Position numbers and translations under genes: made by a program
Shown here: piece after piece, positions 7,441-15,400 of the stretch
Numbering within the stretch: position 1 is the stretch's first letter
Layout of the letters: the number at the start of each line of letters is the position of its first letter
The notes under the pieces: generated by a model
Told to the model about the DNA's origin: nothing
The model's input: the letters and a program-made list of their open reading frames with translations, nothing else
Databases searched by the model: none
From: Pseudomonas sp. MRSN 12121
GTDB lineage: Bacteria > Pseudomonadota > Gammaproteobacteria > Pseudomonadales > Pseudomonadaceae
NCBI RefSeq assembly: GCF_000931465.1
Contig: NZ_CP010892.1
Location: 1,364,001-1,428,000 of the forward strand
Direction of reading: 5' to 3'
Length of the DNA: 64,000 bases

Positions 7441-8607
7441 ATGGCTGAGGTTCTGAACTTCGAGCACAACGGCATTACCGTGAATGCCACCGAATCCCCC
7501 GAGGCCATGGGTGGCCTGGGCGACAACGTCATCGGCCTGGTCGGCACCGCGCCGAAAGCCGATCCGCTGATTCCGCGCAATGCGCCGTTCCGCATCAACA
7601 GCTTCACCACCCAGGCCCTGCTCGATCCGACCGGCGCCGAGGAAGGCACCCTGTATCACGCGGTGTACCAGATCCTCAAAGTGGTCAAGGTGCCGGTCTA
7701 TGTGGTGATTGTCGAAGAGGGCGCGACCCCGGCCGACACCCTCAACAACGTGATCGGCGGCATCGACGCCACCACCGGCCGCAAGCTCGGCCTGGCCGCG
7801 TTGAGCGGGGTCGCGGAAGACCTGACCATCATCGGCGCGCCGGGCTTCACCGGCACCAAGGCGGTGGCCGGCGAGTTCGCTTCGTTCGGCAAGCGCATCA
7901 AGGCCCGTGTGGTGCTCGACGGCAAGGACGCCTCGGTCGCCGACCAGGTGACCTACAGCAAGGAACTGGGCGGCGCCGACCTGGGCTTCGATCGTTGCCT
8001 GGTGGTGCACAACATGCCGGCCGTGTACTCCAAGGCGGCGAAGAAGAATGTGTTCCTCGCCCCGTCGAGCCTGGCCATCGCCGCCCTGGCCAAGGTCAAG
8101 CAATGGGAAAGCCCGGGCAACCAGGTGACCTACGCCGAGGACGTGTCGCGGACCGTGGAATACAACATCCTCGACACCTCCACCGAGGGCGACCTGCTCA
8201 ACCGCTACGGTGTCAGCTACTACGCCCGCACCATCCTCGGCGGCTTCTCGCTGCTGGGTAACCGCTCGATCACCGGCAAGTTCATCAGCTACGTCGGCCT
8301 GGAAGACGCCATCAGCCGCAAGCTGGTCAAGGCCGGGCAGAAAGCCATGGCCAAGAACCTGACCAAGTCGTTCATGGACCAGGAGGTCAAGCGCATCAAC
8401 GACTGGCTGCAGACCCTGGTCGCCGACGAAACCATCCCGGGCGGCAGTGTGTACCTGCACCCCGAGCTGAACAGCGTCGAGAAGTACAAGAACGGCACCT
8501 GGTACGTGGTCATCGACTACGGCCGCTACGCGCCGAACGAACACATGGTTTATCAACTCAACGCCCGCGATGAAATCATCGAGCAGTTCCTGGAGGACGT
8601 TCTCTAA
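7441..8607 (+). CDS. Contractile tail sheath protein (P2 gpFI-like)
   Basis: The 388-residue protein matches the P2 FI sheath in size (396) and in landmarks: GLVGTAPKADP near residue 32, NAPFRINSF, then DYGRYAPNEHMVYQLNARDEIIEQFL at the C-terminus. Sheath subunits wrap the tail tube and contract to drive it through the target envelope. The stop TAA overlaps the tube ATG (TAATG at 8605-8609), giving tight coupling to the tube gene. Confidence 0.93.
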   Translation: MAEVLNFEHNGITVNATESPEAMGGLGDNVIGLVGTAPKADPLIPRNAPFRINSFTTQALLDPTGAEEGTLYHAVYQILKVVKVPVYVVIVEEGATPADTLNNVIGGIDATTGRKLGLAALSGVAEDLTIIGAPGFTGTKAVAGEFASFGKRIKARVVLDGKDASVADQVTYSKELGGADLGFDRCLVVHNMPAVYSKAAKKNVFLAPSSLAIAALAKVKQWESPGNQVTYAEDVSRTVEYNILDTSTEGDLLNRYGVSYYARTILGGFSLLGNRSITGKFISYVGLEDAISRKLVKAGQKAMAKNLTKSFMDQEVKRINDWLQTLVADETIPGGSVYLHPELNSVEKYKNGTWYVVIDYGRYAPNEHMVYQLNARDEIIEQFLEDVL

Positions 8608-9113
8608 TGTTTACCAACCGCGTAAGACAGGCCATCGCGGCCACCCTGCAAGGCCTGCCGTTGTCGGCGACCGTGGAAGAATTCACCCCGCCGAAGATCG
8701 AGTTCGAAATGGAAGCGATGGCCGGTGGGCGCTTTATCGCCGAGGAAATGGCCAAGAGCGGCAAGGCGCTGACCGCCACCCTCAAGCTCCAGGGGCTGGG
8801 CCCGGAAATCATGCTGGCCCTGGGGGTGAAGCTGGGCGACGACATCCTGCTCAACGTGCGCGAGGCCGGCCAGGACCAGGATGGCAAGACCTGGTTCACC
8901 TACCACACCGTCGGCGGCAAGCTGAAATCCCTGGCCGAGACGGCCATGAAGATGAATGAAAAACCCACCACCACCTTCGAACTCGCCTGCCGGACCTACA
9001 ACCGCATCGAGAACGGCGTGCCGGTGATCGACATCGACGTGCGCACCCAGAAGTTCGTGCTCGCTGGCGTCGATATTCTCGGCGATGCCCGCCGCGCCGT
9101 CCTGCTGCCGTAA
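8607..9113 (+). CDS. Major tail tube protein (P2 gpFII-like)
   Basis: The 168-residue product has the size and pattern of P2 gpFII tube proteins: IAATLQGLPLSATVEEFTPPKIEFEMEAMAGGRF at the N-terminus and KFVLAGVDILGDARRAVLLP at the C-terminus. Hexameric rings of this protein build the inner tube. It is translated through a stop-start overlap with the sheath. A REP pair lies between it and the next tail gene. Confidence 0.9.
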   Translation: MFTNRVRQAIAATLQGLPLSATVEEFTPPKIEFEMEAMAGGRFIAEEMAKSGKALTATLKLQGLGPEIMLALGVKLGDDILLNVREAGQDQDGKTWFTYHTVGGKLKSLAETAMKMNEKPTTTFELACRTYNRIENGVPVIDIDVRTQKFVLAGVDILGDARRAVLLP

Positions 9114-9125
9114 CCAGCCCCCTTT

Positions 9126-9212
9126 GTAGGAGCGAGCTTGCTCGCGATGACGGTCTGACAGCCGACATCGTAAAGGCTTTGCATCTCCTATCGCGAGCAA
9201 GCTCGCTCCTAC
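9126..9212. repeat. Inverted REP pair inside the P2-like tail operon
   Basis: GTAGGAGCGAGCTTGCTCGC at 9126 and its inverted copy ending at 9212 flank about 40 bases. This is the Pseudomonas REP doublet (REPIN). It lies between the tube and the E gene. Such elements inside operons may affect mRNA stability or transcription. Confidence 0.9.
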
Positions 9213-9233
9213 CCCTTTACCAAGGAATTCTTC

Positions 9234-9836
9234 ATGTCCTGGACGCCTCCGATCCATGCCTTGCTGTGCCCGATCACCGCCGACGACGAGTCGCAGATCG
9301 CGCAGATCCAGCTCAAACCCCTGTTCTATGCCGCGCAGAAAGAGGCGCTGGCCCGCGCCGGCGACGACGAGGACGATCAGTTCTTCGAGCTGGCGAAGCT
9401 GGCCACCGGCCTGTCGGCCACGGAACTCGACCAGCTCAAGCGCCCGGACTACGTGAGCATCGCCCAGTACGTGCACGACATGTCGACGCGCCCGAGTGCG
9501 TATTTCCTCGAACCGGGCGACGACGATCGCCCTGGCGAAACCGCGCATGACGAATCCGCGGATCTCGACCAGGTGCGCTTGCTCCTGCCGATCGAGATCG
9601 CTGGCCAGCACCTGACCAGCCTGAGCCTGGAAATGCCGGCGCTGCGGGCCACCAAAGTGATGAAGAAACTCAAGACGTCCAAGGAACGCGCCGAGTTCAT
9701 CACCGCCCATTGCACCGGCCTGATGCTGCCCGACCTGGCGCTGCTGAGCGTGCCGGACTGGACGCAACTGCAAGGGCGCATCGACGATTTTTTAAACAAA
9801 CCGGCGGACTTCTTTCGGAACGCGACATCGAAGTGA
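9234..9836 (+). CDS. Tail assembly chaperone E (zero-frame product)
   Basis: The 200-residue protein appears to hold two copies of the E/gp41 tail-assembly chaperone fold: one at about residues 5-85, ending LDQLKRPDYVSI, and one at about 108-190, with LRATKVMKKLKTSKERAEF and LPDLALLSVPDWTQL. P2 gpE is 91 residues, so an internal duplication is likely. The protein coats or recruits the tape measure during tail assembly. Near its end it contains the slippery sites at 9788-9797 that give the longer E-E' protein. AAGGAA precedes the ATG. Confidence 0.82.
   Translation: MSWTPPIHALLCPITADDESQIAQIQLKPLFYAAQKEALARAGDDEDDQFFELAKLATGLSATELDQLKRPDYVSIAQYVHDMSTRPSAYFLEPGDDDRPGETAHDESADLDQVRLLLPIEIAGQHLTSLSLEMPALRATKVMKKLKTSKERAEFITAHCTGLMLPDLALLSVPDWTQLQGRIDDFLNKPADFFRNATSK
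9788..9797 (+). other. Programmed -1 frameshift site with two overlapping slippery heptamers
   Basis: In the E frame the codons are GAT TTT TTA AAC. This places T TTT TTA (9788-9794) and T TTA AAC (9791-9797), both canonical X XXY YYZ heptamers, in the correct phase. The -1 frame continues open to 9958 and encodes the conserved E' tail. P2 uses TTTTTTG for the equivalent event. Confidence 0.85.
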
Positions 9837-9958
9837 TCCTCGATGTGGTACCGCTCATTTACTCGGTGAGTGAAGCGGAAATCCTGGAGTGGGACGCTGG
9901 CAAGGCCTTGCGCCGTTACGACATCGCGATCACTCGCCTTGGCGTGAAAGAGGAGTAG
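9794..9958 (+). CDS. E' extension (made by -1 frameshift from E)
   Basis: After slippage the -1 frame adds 54 residues, beginning KQTGGLLSERDIEV and containing IYSVSEAEILEWDAGKALRRYD. The motif 'S.AE.LEWD...LRRYD' fits the P2 gpE' family. No good start codon with a ribosome site is placed to translate it alone, so it is expected only as the C-terminus of a 241-residue E-E' fusion (9234-9794 then 9794-9958). In P2 and lambda the frameshift product binds the tape measure. The tape-measure ATG follows 7 bases after the stop. Confidence 0.8.
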   Translation, partial: KQTGGLLSERDIEVILDVVPLIYSVSEAEILEWDAGKALRRYDIAITRLGVKEE

Positions 9959-9964
9959 AGCGGA

Positions 9965-12184
9965 ATGGCGAACAATCAGTTTGCGCTCAAGAACGCTGCC
10001 ATGGGCCCGCCGGGGTCGCCCCTGGTCGGCGCCGGGCCGCCAGGTAACTCGCAGGCGGCCCTGGCGAGCCCGGGCAATGCCGGCCTGTCGAGCAGCGGCT
10101 TTATTCTGGCGTTGAATGCGGCCAGCTTCGAATTGCGCCAGCTGACCAGCGCGATCGACTCGTTGAAGCTGGCCTTGTCATCGCAACGCTCGTTGCTGCG
10201 GGCCAGCTCCGGCGCTGCCGGGAGCGAGGCGGCCAAGGGGCAGAAGACCACGGACAAGGCAGCCGCTGGCGGGCCGCTGCCAGACATGCTCAAGCCGGCG
10301 ATCGCCATGGAGGCGGCCCTGACCGATCTGGGGCAGGTGGTTTATCTCACTGGCAAGGAGCGCGCGGATCTGGCGCAGGCCAATTACCAGATGGCCGGTT
10401 CTCCCGGAATCGCCGCCGGCGGAACCAGCGCGGTCGACCTGGCGAAGGCCGAGTACGTCGCCGCCAAGGCCGGGATCGAGAACGATCAGGACAAGTCCCG
10501 CCCGTTGACCTTGCAGACCTTCGCCGGCGACGCCGGGCTCATAGCAACCGCGTTCAAGATGCCGGCCAAGGACGCCGCCGACATGCTGGCCGGCCTGCGC
10601 ACTTCGATGAAGCTGGATCGCAATCAGGCCCTCGACCTGGCGGACGCGACCAACCACCTCGGTAAGCTTCCGGGCGATGCGCAGGCCGCTGATATCGGCG
10701 CGATCCTGCAACGGCATGGTGCTGCCGCGACGTCGACGGGGCTGGCTCCGGAACAGGCGGCGGCGCTGACCGCGGCCTTGCTCAATACCGGTACGCAAAA
10801 GGCCGATGCCGGGGAGGCGCTCAAAGGCATTACCGCCGCCCTGGGCAAGGGCGAACCGAAGTCCGAGGCGCAACGAGCGGCCTGGGAACGGCTACAGGTC
10901 GATCCGTTGAAACTGGATGCCCCGGGTGCCCTGACCGAGGCCCTCAAAGCCTTGCAAGCTCCCGGCGTGTCGACCGCGGAGCGTTCCGCCCTGGCCAGCA
11001 CGCTGTTCGGTGACGGCGGCGAGGCTGCGTTGCGCCTGTCGCAGCAACTGCCCGAAGTTGAGCGCGCCCTTTCCCGGGTCGCGGACAAAAAGCAGTACGC
11101 CACCTCGGAGCTGGGCGACAAGGGCTCGGTGCGCCAATCCGCGCAGGTTCAGGCGAACACGTTCGAGGCACGCTTGAACCGGATGAACAGTGCGTTCGGT
11201 TCCGCCGTCGCGCCGGTGGCGGAAGGGGCGATGGCGCCTATCGGTGGGGTGGTCGATGGCTTGGCCAGCCTGGCGACGGAGTTTCCCAAGATCGCTGCCG
11301 GCCTGGCCCTGGCCGGGGCCGCCATTGCGCCGGTGGTGGGGAGGTTGCTCAAGTCGGTGCTGGACGAAGTCTTTACCCAGGTCGCGAAAAAACTGTTGAG
11401 CCTGGCGGCGCCGAGACTGCCGTCGAGTATCGGCAAGCTGTTCGGCGAAGGCGGGGGCTGCTGCGGCGGACCGCCTGAGGGCAAGGGCACGTCCAGGGCC
11501 CGCGAACCGAAGCCAAAGAACCAGCCTAAGGATAAGCCCAAGGATAAGCCCAAGGGCGACCGACAGGCACCACAGGCCAAGGCGGCAAAGCCGTCTTCGA
11601 CTGCGCCTGCTGCGCCACGTGCGGGGCTGATGTCCCGCATCGGTCGCGGCTTGAAGGGTAGCTTCGCCGGTGTGCGCTCTGTGGCCGGACGCGTGGCCGG
11701 GCGGCCGCTCAAGCTGCTCAGGGCGGGCCTGAATGTGTTCAAGGGGGTACGCAGCGGCGACTCCCGGGCCATCGGTTCCGGTCTGGGTACCCTGGGTGGC
11801 GCCTGGGCCGGCAGCACTTCCGGCGCCGCCATGGGAGCGGCCCTGGGCAGCGTGGTGCCGATTCTCGGCACGGCTGTCGGCGGACTCCTCGGCGGCGCCA
11901 TTGGCGGCTGGCTGGGCAGCGAAACGTTCGGTCGGCTGGGGGGCGAAGTGGGGGACCGCTTGAAGCCACCGGGTGAAGTCAGCAAGGGACTGGTGGCGAG
12001 TTCGGCTTCCAGCCAGCAAGTCACCTTCGCCCCGGTCATCCAGATCAGCGGCCCCGACCAGGCCAGTTCCCAGCACATCGCCGACCTTGTGCTGCAACAG
12101 CTCAGGGCGCAGTTCGTGCCCTTGATGATGACCGACCCGCTCGCAGTAAGACGCGGTGCGGCCCTTAGCGATGGAGGTGTCTGA
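9965..12184 (+). CDS. Tail tape measure protein of the P2-like tailocin
   Basis: The 739-residue protein has a Gly/Pro-rich start, a tape-measure core (about 150-360) with LQTFAGDAGLIATAFKMPAKDAADMLAGL and GDGGEAALRLSQQLP of the TP901 type, a hydrophobic stretch at about 425-455, a basic low-complexity linker with KDKPKDKPKG (near 520-535), and a Gly/Ala-rich hydrophobic segment (about 605-655). It fixes tail length and may contact the target membrane. It starts 7 bases after E', and its TGA overlaps the ATG of the U gene. Confidence 0.87.
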   Translation: MANNQFALKNAAMGPPGSPLVGAGPPGNSQAALASPGNAGLSSSGFILALNAASFELRQLTSAIDSLKLALSSQRSLLRASSGAAGSEAAKGQKTTDKAAAGGPLPDMLKPAIAMEAALTDLGQVVYLTGKERADLAQANYQMAGSPGIAAGGTSAVDLAKAEYVAAKAGIENDQDKSRPLTLQTFAGDAGLIATAFKMPAKDAADMLAGLRTSMKLDRNQALDLADATNHLGKLPGDAQAADIGAILQRHGAAATSTGLAPEQAAALTAALLNTGTQKADAGEALKGITAALGKGEPKSEAQRAAWERLQVDPLKLDAPGALTEALKALQAPGVSTAERSALASTLFGDGGEAALRLSQQLPEVERALSRVADKKQYATSELGDKGSVRQSAQVQANTFEARLNRMNSAFGSAVAPVAEGAMAPIGGVVDGLASLATEFPKIAAGLALAGAAIAPVVGRLLKSVLDEVFTQVAKKLLSLAAPRLPSSIGKLFGEGGGCCGGPPEGKGTSRAREPKPKNQPKDKPKDKPKGDRQAPQAKAAKPSSTAPAAPRAGLMSRIGRGLKGSFAGVRSVAGRVAGRPLKLLRAGLNVFKGVRSGDSRAIGSGLGTLGGAWAGSTSGAAMGAALGSVVPILGTAVGGLLGGAIGGWLGSETFGRLGGEVGDRLKPPGEVSKGLVASSASSQQVTFAPVIQISGPDQASSQHIADLVLQQLRAQFVPLMMTDPLAVRRGAALSDGGV

Positions 12185-12567
12185 TGCGACAGCAAATGGT
12201 GCTGGGCAGTTTTATCTTCGGCCAGGCGCGGGGGTTCGCCTACAGCACCCTGGCGCGCAAGTCGGGCGGGGGCTGGGTGAACCTGGACATTCTCACCAGC
12301 AAGCCCAAATCCAGCCAGACCGGGCAGGGCCTGCAAGGGCTGACGATCAGTGGCAAATCCATGCGTGCGATCGGCATGGCCCGGCTCGATGAGCTGCGGG
12401 CCCTGCAGGCGCTGCGAATACCGCTGCCGCTGGTCGATGGCATCGGCCGCAACTGGGGGCTGTGGCGCATCGACAGTGTGTCCGAGACCCAAAGCCATGT
12501 GATCGACGACGGCACGGCGATGGTCAACGACTGGGTCATAGAACTGACGGAGTTCATCAATGCGTAA
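12184..12567 (+). CDS. Tail protein U (P2 gpU-like)
   Basis: The 127-residue product matches gpU tail proteins: MVLGSFIFG near the start, the mid motif KPSSQTGQGLQGLTISGK (here KSSQ), then GLWRIDSVSETQSHVIDDGTAMV and EFIN at the end. gpU is a tail-completion/baseplate-hub protein in P2-like tails. Its ATG overlaps the tape measure stop, and its end overlaps the X gene by 8 bases. Confidence 0.85.
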   Translation: MRQQMVLGSFIFGQARGFAYSTLARKSGGGWVNLDILTSKPKSSQTGQGLQGLTISGKSMRAIGMARLDELRALQALRIPLPLVDGIGRNWGLWRIDSVSETQSHVIDDGTAMVNDWVIELTEFINA

Positions 12568-12772
12568 GGTCAGAAGCATCGCCGGCGACTCGGTGAACCT
12601 GCTGCTCTACCGCGAGCTGGGACGCAGCGACGATGCCGCGGAGGAAGCCCTCTGGCGGCTCAACCCCGGGCTGGCGGAACAGGGGCCGGTGCTGCCGGCG
12701 GGGCTCTGGGTGAAACTGCCCGAGCTGCCGACCCGGCCAGCGCTCGCGGCCCCGGTTTCGGCCTGGGATTAA
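12560..12772 (+). CDS. Tail protein X (P2 gpX-like, LysM-type)
   Basis: The 70-residue protein carries GDSVNLLLYRELGRSDDAAEEALWRLNPGLAEQGPVLPAG, the LysM-like tail X signature; the final VKLPELP also fits. X is a baseplate hub protein thought to bind the spike or peptidoglycan-facing parts. It overlaps U by 8 bases and is followed 9 bases later by D. Confidence 0.87.
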   Translation: MRKVRSIAGDSVNLLLYRELGRSDDAAEEALWRLNPGLAEQGPVLPAGLWVKLPELPTRPALAAPVSAWD

Positions 12773-12781
12773 GGAGGCGAC

Positions 12782-13801
12782 ATGGCACTTGGATTCACGC
12801 CGTCGGTGGAAATCTACGGCGCCAACGCGGCGCTGCTCAATGAGCGTCTGGTGCAATGGCAGCACATCGATGCGGCCGGGATCGAGTCCGACCAACTGAC
12901 CCTGACCCTCGACACCGAAGGGCTCGAGGGCTTGCCCAGCCTGGGCGGGCGCATCGGCCTGCGGGTCGGCTACCGGGAGTCGGGCATGATCGACAAGGGC
13001 CAGTTCATCATCGCCCGGCGCACCCCCTTCCTGTACCCCATGCGCCTGGTGCTGGTGGCCACCGCCGCGCCCTTCGAGGAGAGCGACGAGACCGGCTTCA
13101 AACGGCGCCGGTCCGCCAGTTATGGACCGATCACCCTCGGTGCGCTGTTTCGTCAGTTGGTGACCCGCCACGGGTTTTCCCCGCGGGTGGCCCCGGAACT
13201 CGACGGCGTGCGCATCGCCCATGTCGATCAGAGCAACGAGACCGACATGGGTTTCCTGACCCGCCTGGCCAAGGAATACGGGGCGGTGAGCAAACCGGTG
13301 AACGGCCTGTACGTGCTGGCCCGCAGCGGCCAGGTCAAGTCCTTGTCGGGCCAGGCGCTGGAAGATGTGCGCCTGTCGGTGACCCGGGACAACCGGCCGG
13401 GGGACGCGGCCTTCATCTCGGCCAAGGTCGACGAGGAAAGCCGCTCGAAATTCCAGGGCTGCCAGAGCACCTGGTGGGACAGCGGCGCCGCCAGGGAACG
13501 AGTGGTGCAAGTCGGCACCGCGCCTTTCAAAAAGCTGGCCAAGCGCCGCGCCAACGAGCAGGACGCCCTGGCCGCGGCCATCAGCGAAATGCGCCGGCAG
13601 GAACGCGAGGCGCGCAACATCCAGATCGAATGCCCGGGTAACCCGGCGTTGGCCGCCGAGGGGCTGGTGCTGCTCGACGACACTTGGCCCGGCTTCATGC
13701 GGGGGCGCTGGTCGATCAAGAAGGTGACCTCCAGCGGTTCCCGGACCCAGGGCTATCGCTGCTCCCTCTCGGCCAAATGCCTGGAGCCTCAGCGGAACTG
13801 A
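12782..13801 (+). CDS. Baseplate hub protein D (P2 gpD, 'late control')
   Basis: The 339-residue product fits the phage late control D family: GRIGLRVGYRESGMIDKGQFIIAR (residues 60-83), then LFRQLVTRHGF and the hub motif FLTRLAKEYGAVSKPVNG. In contractile tails this protein forms the hub that holds the spike, and its name is historical. A perfect AAGGAGG lies 6 bases before the ATG. It is the last gene of the P2-like set; R-pyocin loci continue directly into lysis genes at this point, but here two lipoprotein genes and the second tail follow. Confidence 0.88.
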   Translation: MALGFTPSVEIYGANAALLNERLVQWQHIDAAGIESDQLTLTLDTEGLEGLPSLGGRIGLRVGYRESGMIDKGQFIIARRTPFLYPMRLVLVATAAPFEESDETGFKRRRSASYGPITLGALFRQLVTRHGFSPRVAPELDGVRIAHVDQSNETDMGFLTRLAKEYGAVSKPVNGLYVLARSGQVKSLSGQALEDVRLSVTRDNRPGDAAFISAKVDEESRSKFQGCQSTWWDSGAARERVVQVGTAPFKKLAKRRANEQDALAAAISEMRRQEREARNIQIECPGNPALAAEGLVLLDDTWPGFMRGRWSIKKVTSSGSRTQGYRCSLSAKCLEPQRN

Positions 13802-13863
13802 GAAATCCTTTCACGACGCTGTGTGCCGTTGCGGTTTCGAGCCGCTTCCCGGCAAACATTTCC

Positions 13864-13890
13864 AGACCTTGGCATAGGTCGAGGTCTTTC
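13864..13890 (+). terminator. Possible weak terminator after the P2-like tail set
   Basis: AGACCT (13864-13869) pairs with AGGTCT (13882-13887), followed by TTTC. The stem is only 6 bp and the T-run is short, so it would be leaky at best. It lies in the 120-base gap between gpD and the lipoprotein pair. Confidence 0.35.
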
Positions 13891-13921
13891 GAATTCCACT
13901 CACCTCAAGCAAGGACTCATC

Positions 13922-13996
13922 ATGAAAGCAAGACTCTTTTTCATCCTCGTCACTGTGGCCCTGTTCAGCGGCTGCACCACCCTCTATTACCGGTGA
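13922..13996 (+). CDS. Very small lipoprotein (24 residues)
   Basis: The ORF encodes a Met-Lys-Ala-Arg start, a hydrophobic core (FFILVTVALF) and the lipobox LFSGC, with only 7 residues after the lipid-modified Cys. AAGGA lies 8 bases upstream, and the stop is 3 bases before the next lipoprotein start, so the two are likely co-translated. After signal peptidase II cleavage only about 8 residues remain, as in lysis-protein-like or entericidin-like peptides. Function unknown. Confidence 0.6.
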   Translation: MKARLFFILVTVALFSGCTTLYYR

Positions 13997-13999
13997 GCC

Positions 14000-14497
14000 A
14001 TGAGGACCTTAGCCATCCTCTCGGGCGTGCTGCTGTTAGCGGGCTGCATCTCGGTATATGGGCCGGTCAAGGACGGTAGCCAAAGCCAGCAGGGCGGCGA
14101 CCAGTCGCCGGGCATGGAGAGCTCGTCCGGCACGGTCAGGATCGGCAACCGTGCGCCCGGCGAGTTGTTCACCGCTGTCGAGAACTTCCTTGGGCAGAAG
14201 GCATTGCCGATCAAGGTGCGGGATGCCGAGACCGGCATTCTCGTGTCTGCCGGTGACGATGCCGAGATCGCCGGCACTTACCTGGACTGCTCGGAAACGG
14301 GTCAGGAGCAGAATCTGCAGGCCTCCTACCGGATAGTCGTGCAGGTGTGGAGTGCCGGTGAAGGCAGCAATGTCTCGGTGCAGGTAACCGGCGTCGCAGG
14401 GCTGACGACGGCGGACGGGAACGACAAGGTGAAACCCACGCAGTGCACCTCGACCAGCATCTTCGAGAAGGACCTTCTGGAGATGTTGAGGAAGTAG
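14000..14497 (+). CDS. Outer-membrane lipoprotein between the two tail operons
   Basis: The 165-residue product has a lipoprotein signal with lipobox LLAGC (C16), a Ser/Gln/Gly linker (about 22-45), then a compact alpha-beta domain (about 50-165) with ELFTAVENFLGQKALPIKVRDAETG and YRIVVQVWSAGEGSNVSVQVTG. The order suggests a BamC-like or similar periplasmic lipoprotein fold (tentative). It is not a standard P2 or Mu tail gene. Possible roles are spanin-like lysis help, receptor masking or self-protection; all are speculation. The start is weakly ribosome-bound and is probably coupled to the 24-residue ORF. Confidence 0.65.
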   Translation: MRTLAILSGVLLLAGCISVYGPVKDGSQSQQGGDQSPGMESSSGTVRIGNRAPGELFTAVENFLGQKALPIKVRDAETGILVSAGDDAEIAGTYLDCSETGQEQNLQASYRIVVQVWSAGEGSNVSVQVTGVAGLTTADGNDKVKPTQCTSTSIFEKDLLEMLRK

Positions 14498-14569
14498 ACC
14501 GCGTCATCCCCTCCGGGAAGGCGCTTATCCCGCCTTCGACTCGCCTTTACGCCTAAACGCGAAGCCAGC

Positions 14570-14592
14570 GCCTGGCCACGGTGTGGCCAGGC
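14570..14592. repeat. 10-bp stem hairpin before the Mu-like tail operon
   Basis: GCCTGGCCAC (14570-14579) and GTGGCCAGGC (14583-14592) form a perfect stem with a 3-base loop, 45 bases upstream of the first Mu-like tail gene. No T-run follows at once, though a C-run does. It may be an operator, a processing site or a terminator remnant. Confidence 0.5.
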
Positions 14593-14636
14593 TGCTGGGC
14601 CCCCCCTTCATTCCCTCAGTTTTCTGGAGTGGTTCC

Positions 14637-15221
14637 ATGAAGATCTCTGCACTCCTCACGCAGCTACGCAATCACTGCCCCGGCCTGGCCAATCAGGTGG
14701 CGGTCGGTGCCGATCTCGCCCTGCTGCAAGGCAACGGCGCCTTGCCCACCCCCAGCGCCCATGTGACGCCGATCGCCGATCCGGCCAGCCCGGGCACGGC
14801 GCAGAACGCCACTCGCCAGGCTGTTCGCGATCGCATCGCGATCACCCTGGTGCTGGATGCCACCGATGGCGCGCGCGCGCTGGATCAGCTCGACGACCTG
14901 CGGGCCGAGCTGTGGCGCGCCCTGGTGGGGTTCAAGCCGGGCGCGGCCTACAACCCGATCGAATACGACGGCGGCGAGCTGGTTTCGCTCACCGCCACGC
15001 GCCTGTTCTACCAACTGCGCTTCTTCGCCGAGTTCCAGCTGGGCCGCAACCTGGCCAGCCAGCCGGCGGAGACCTGGCGCGAACGTGAACTGGACGGCCT
15101 GCCGTCCTTTGCCGGGGTCACGGTACGGGTCGATGCCATCGACCCGTCGGACCCCAACCTGAAACACCCGGGGCCCGACGGGCGCCTGGAACTGACCTTC
15201 TCTGGAGACGTAACGCAATGA
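14637..15221 (+). CDS. Mu gp37-like tail terminator protein
   Basis: The 194-residue protein starts MKISALLTQLRNHCPGLANQV and has DRIAITLVLDATDGARALDQLDDLRAELWRALVGFKP followed by a strand ending LRFFAEFQLGR. This matches Gp37-type proteins placed before DUF2635 and sheath in Mu-like tails. The family is thought to cap the tail end that would face the capsid. The ATG at 14637 has GGAG 8 bases upstream; an in-frame extension to 14583 lacks a ribosome site and is rejected. The stop overlaps the next start (ATGA). Confidence 0.78.
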   Translation: MKISALLTQLRNHCPGLANQVAVGADLALLQGNGALPTPSAHVTPIADPASPGTAQNATRQAVRDRIAITLVLDATDGARALDQLDDLRAELWRALVGFKPGAAYNPIEYDGGELVSLTATRLFYQLRFFAEFQLGRNLASQPAETWRERELDGLPSFAGVTVRVDAIDPSDPNLKHPGPDGRLELTFSGDVTQ

Positions 15222-15400
15222 GCAACCGCATCACTGTGCTGCCGGCCGCGGGCCGTGCCGTGCCGGACCCCGAAGCCGGCGACCTGCTGCCCCTCGAGGG
15301 CCGCGAAGTCGCGGACAGCGCCTGGTGGCGCCGGCGCCTGGCCGACGGCGATATCACCCTCAAGGCCGCGAAGGCGGCGAAACCCCAAGGAGCCAAATAA
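15218..15400 (+). CDS. DUF2635 protein (Mu gp38-like)
   Basis: The 60-residue product has AGRAVPDPEAGDLLPLEGREVADSAWWRRRLADGDI, the hallmark of DUF2635, ending in a Lys/Ala tail. These tiny proteins always precede the sheath gene in Mu-like tails and are of unknown role. It overlaps gp37 by 4 bases, and its TAA overlaps the sheath ATG (TAATG at 15398). Confidence 0.88.
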   Translation: MSNRITVLPAAGRAVPDPEAGDLLPLEGREVADSAWWRRRLADGDITLKAAKAAKPQGAK

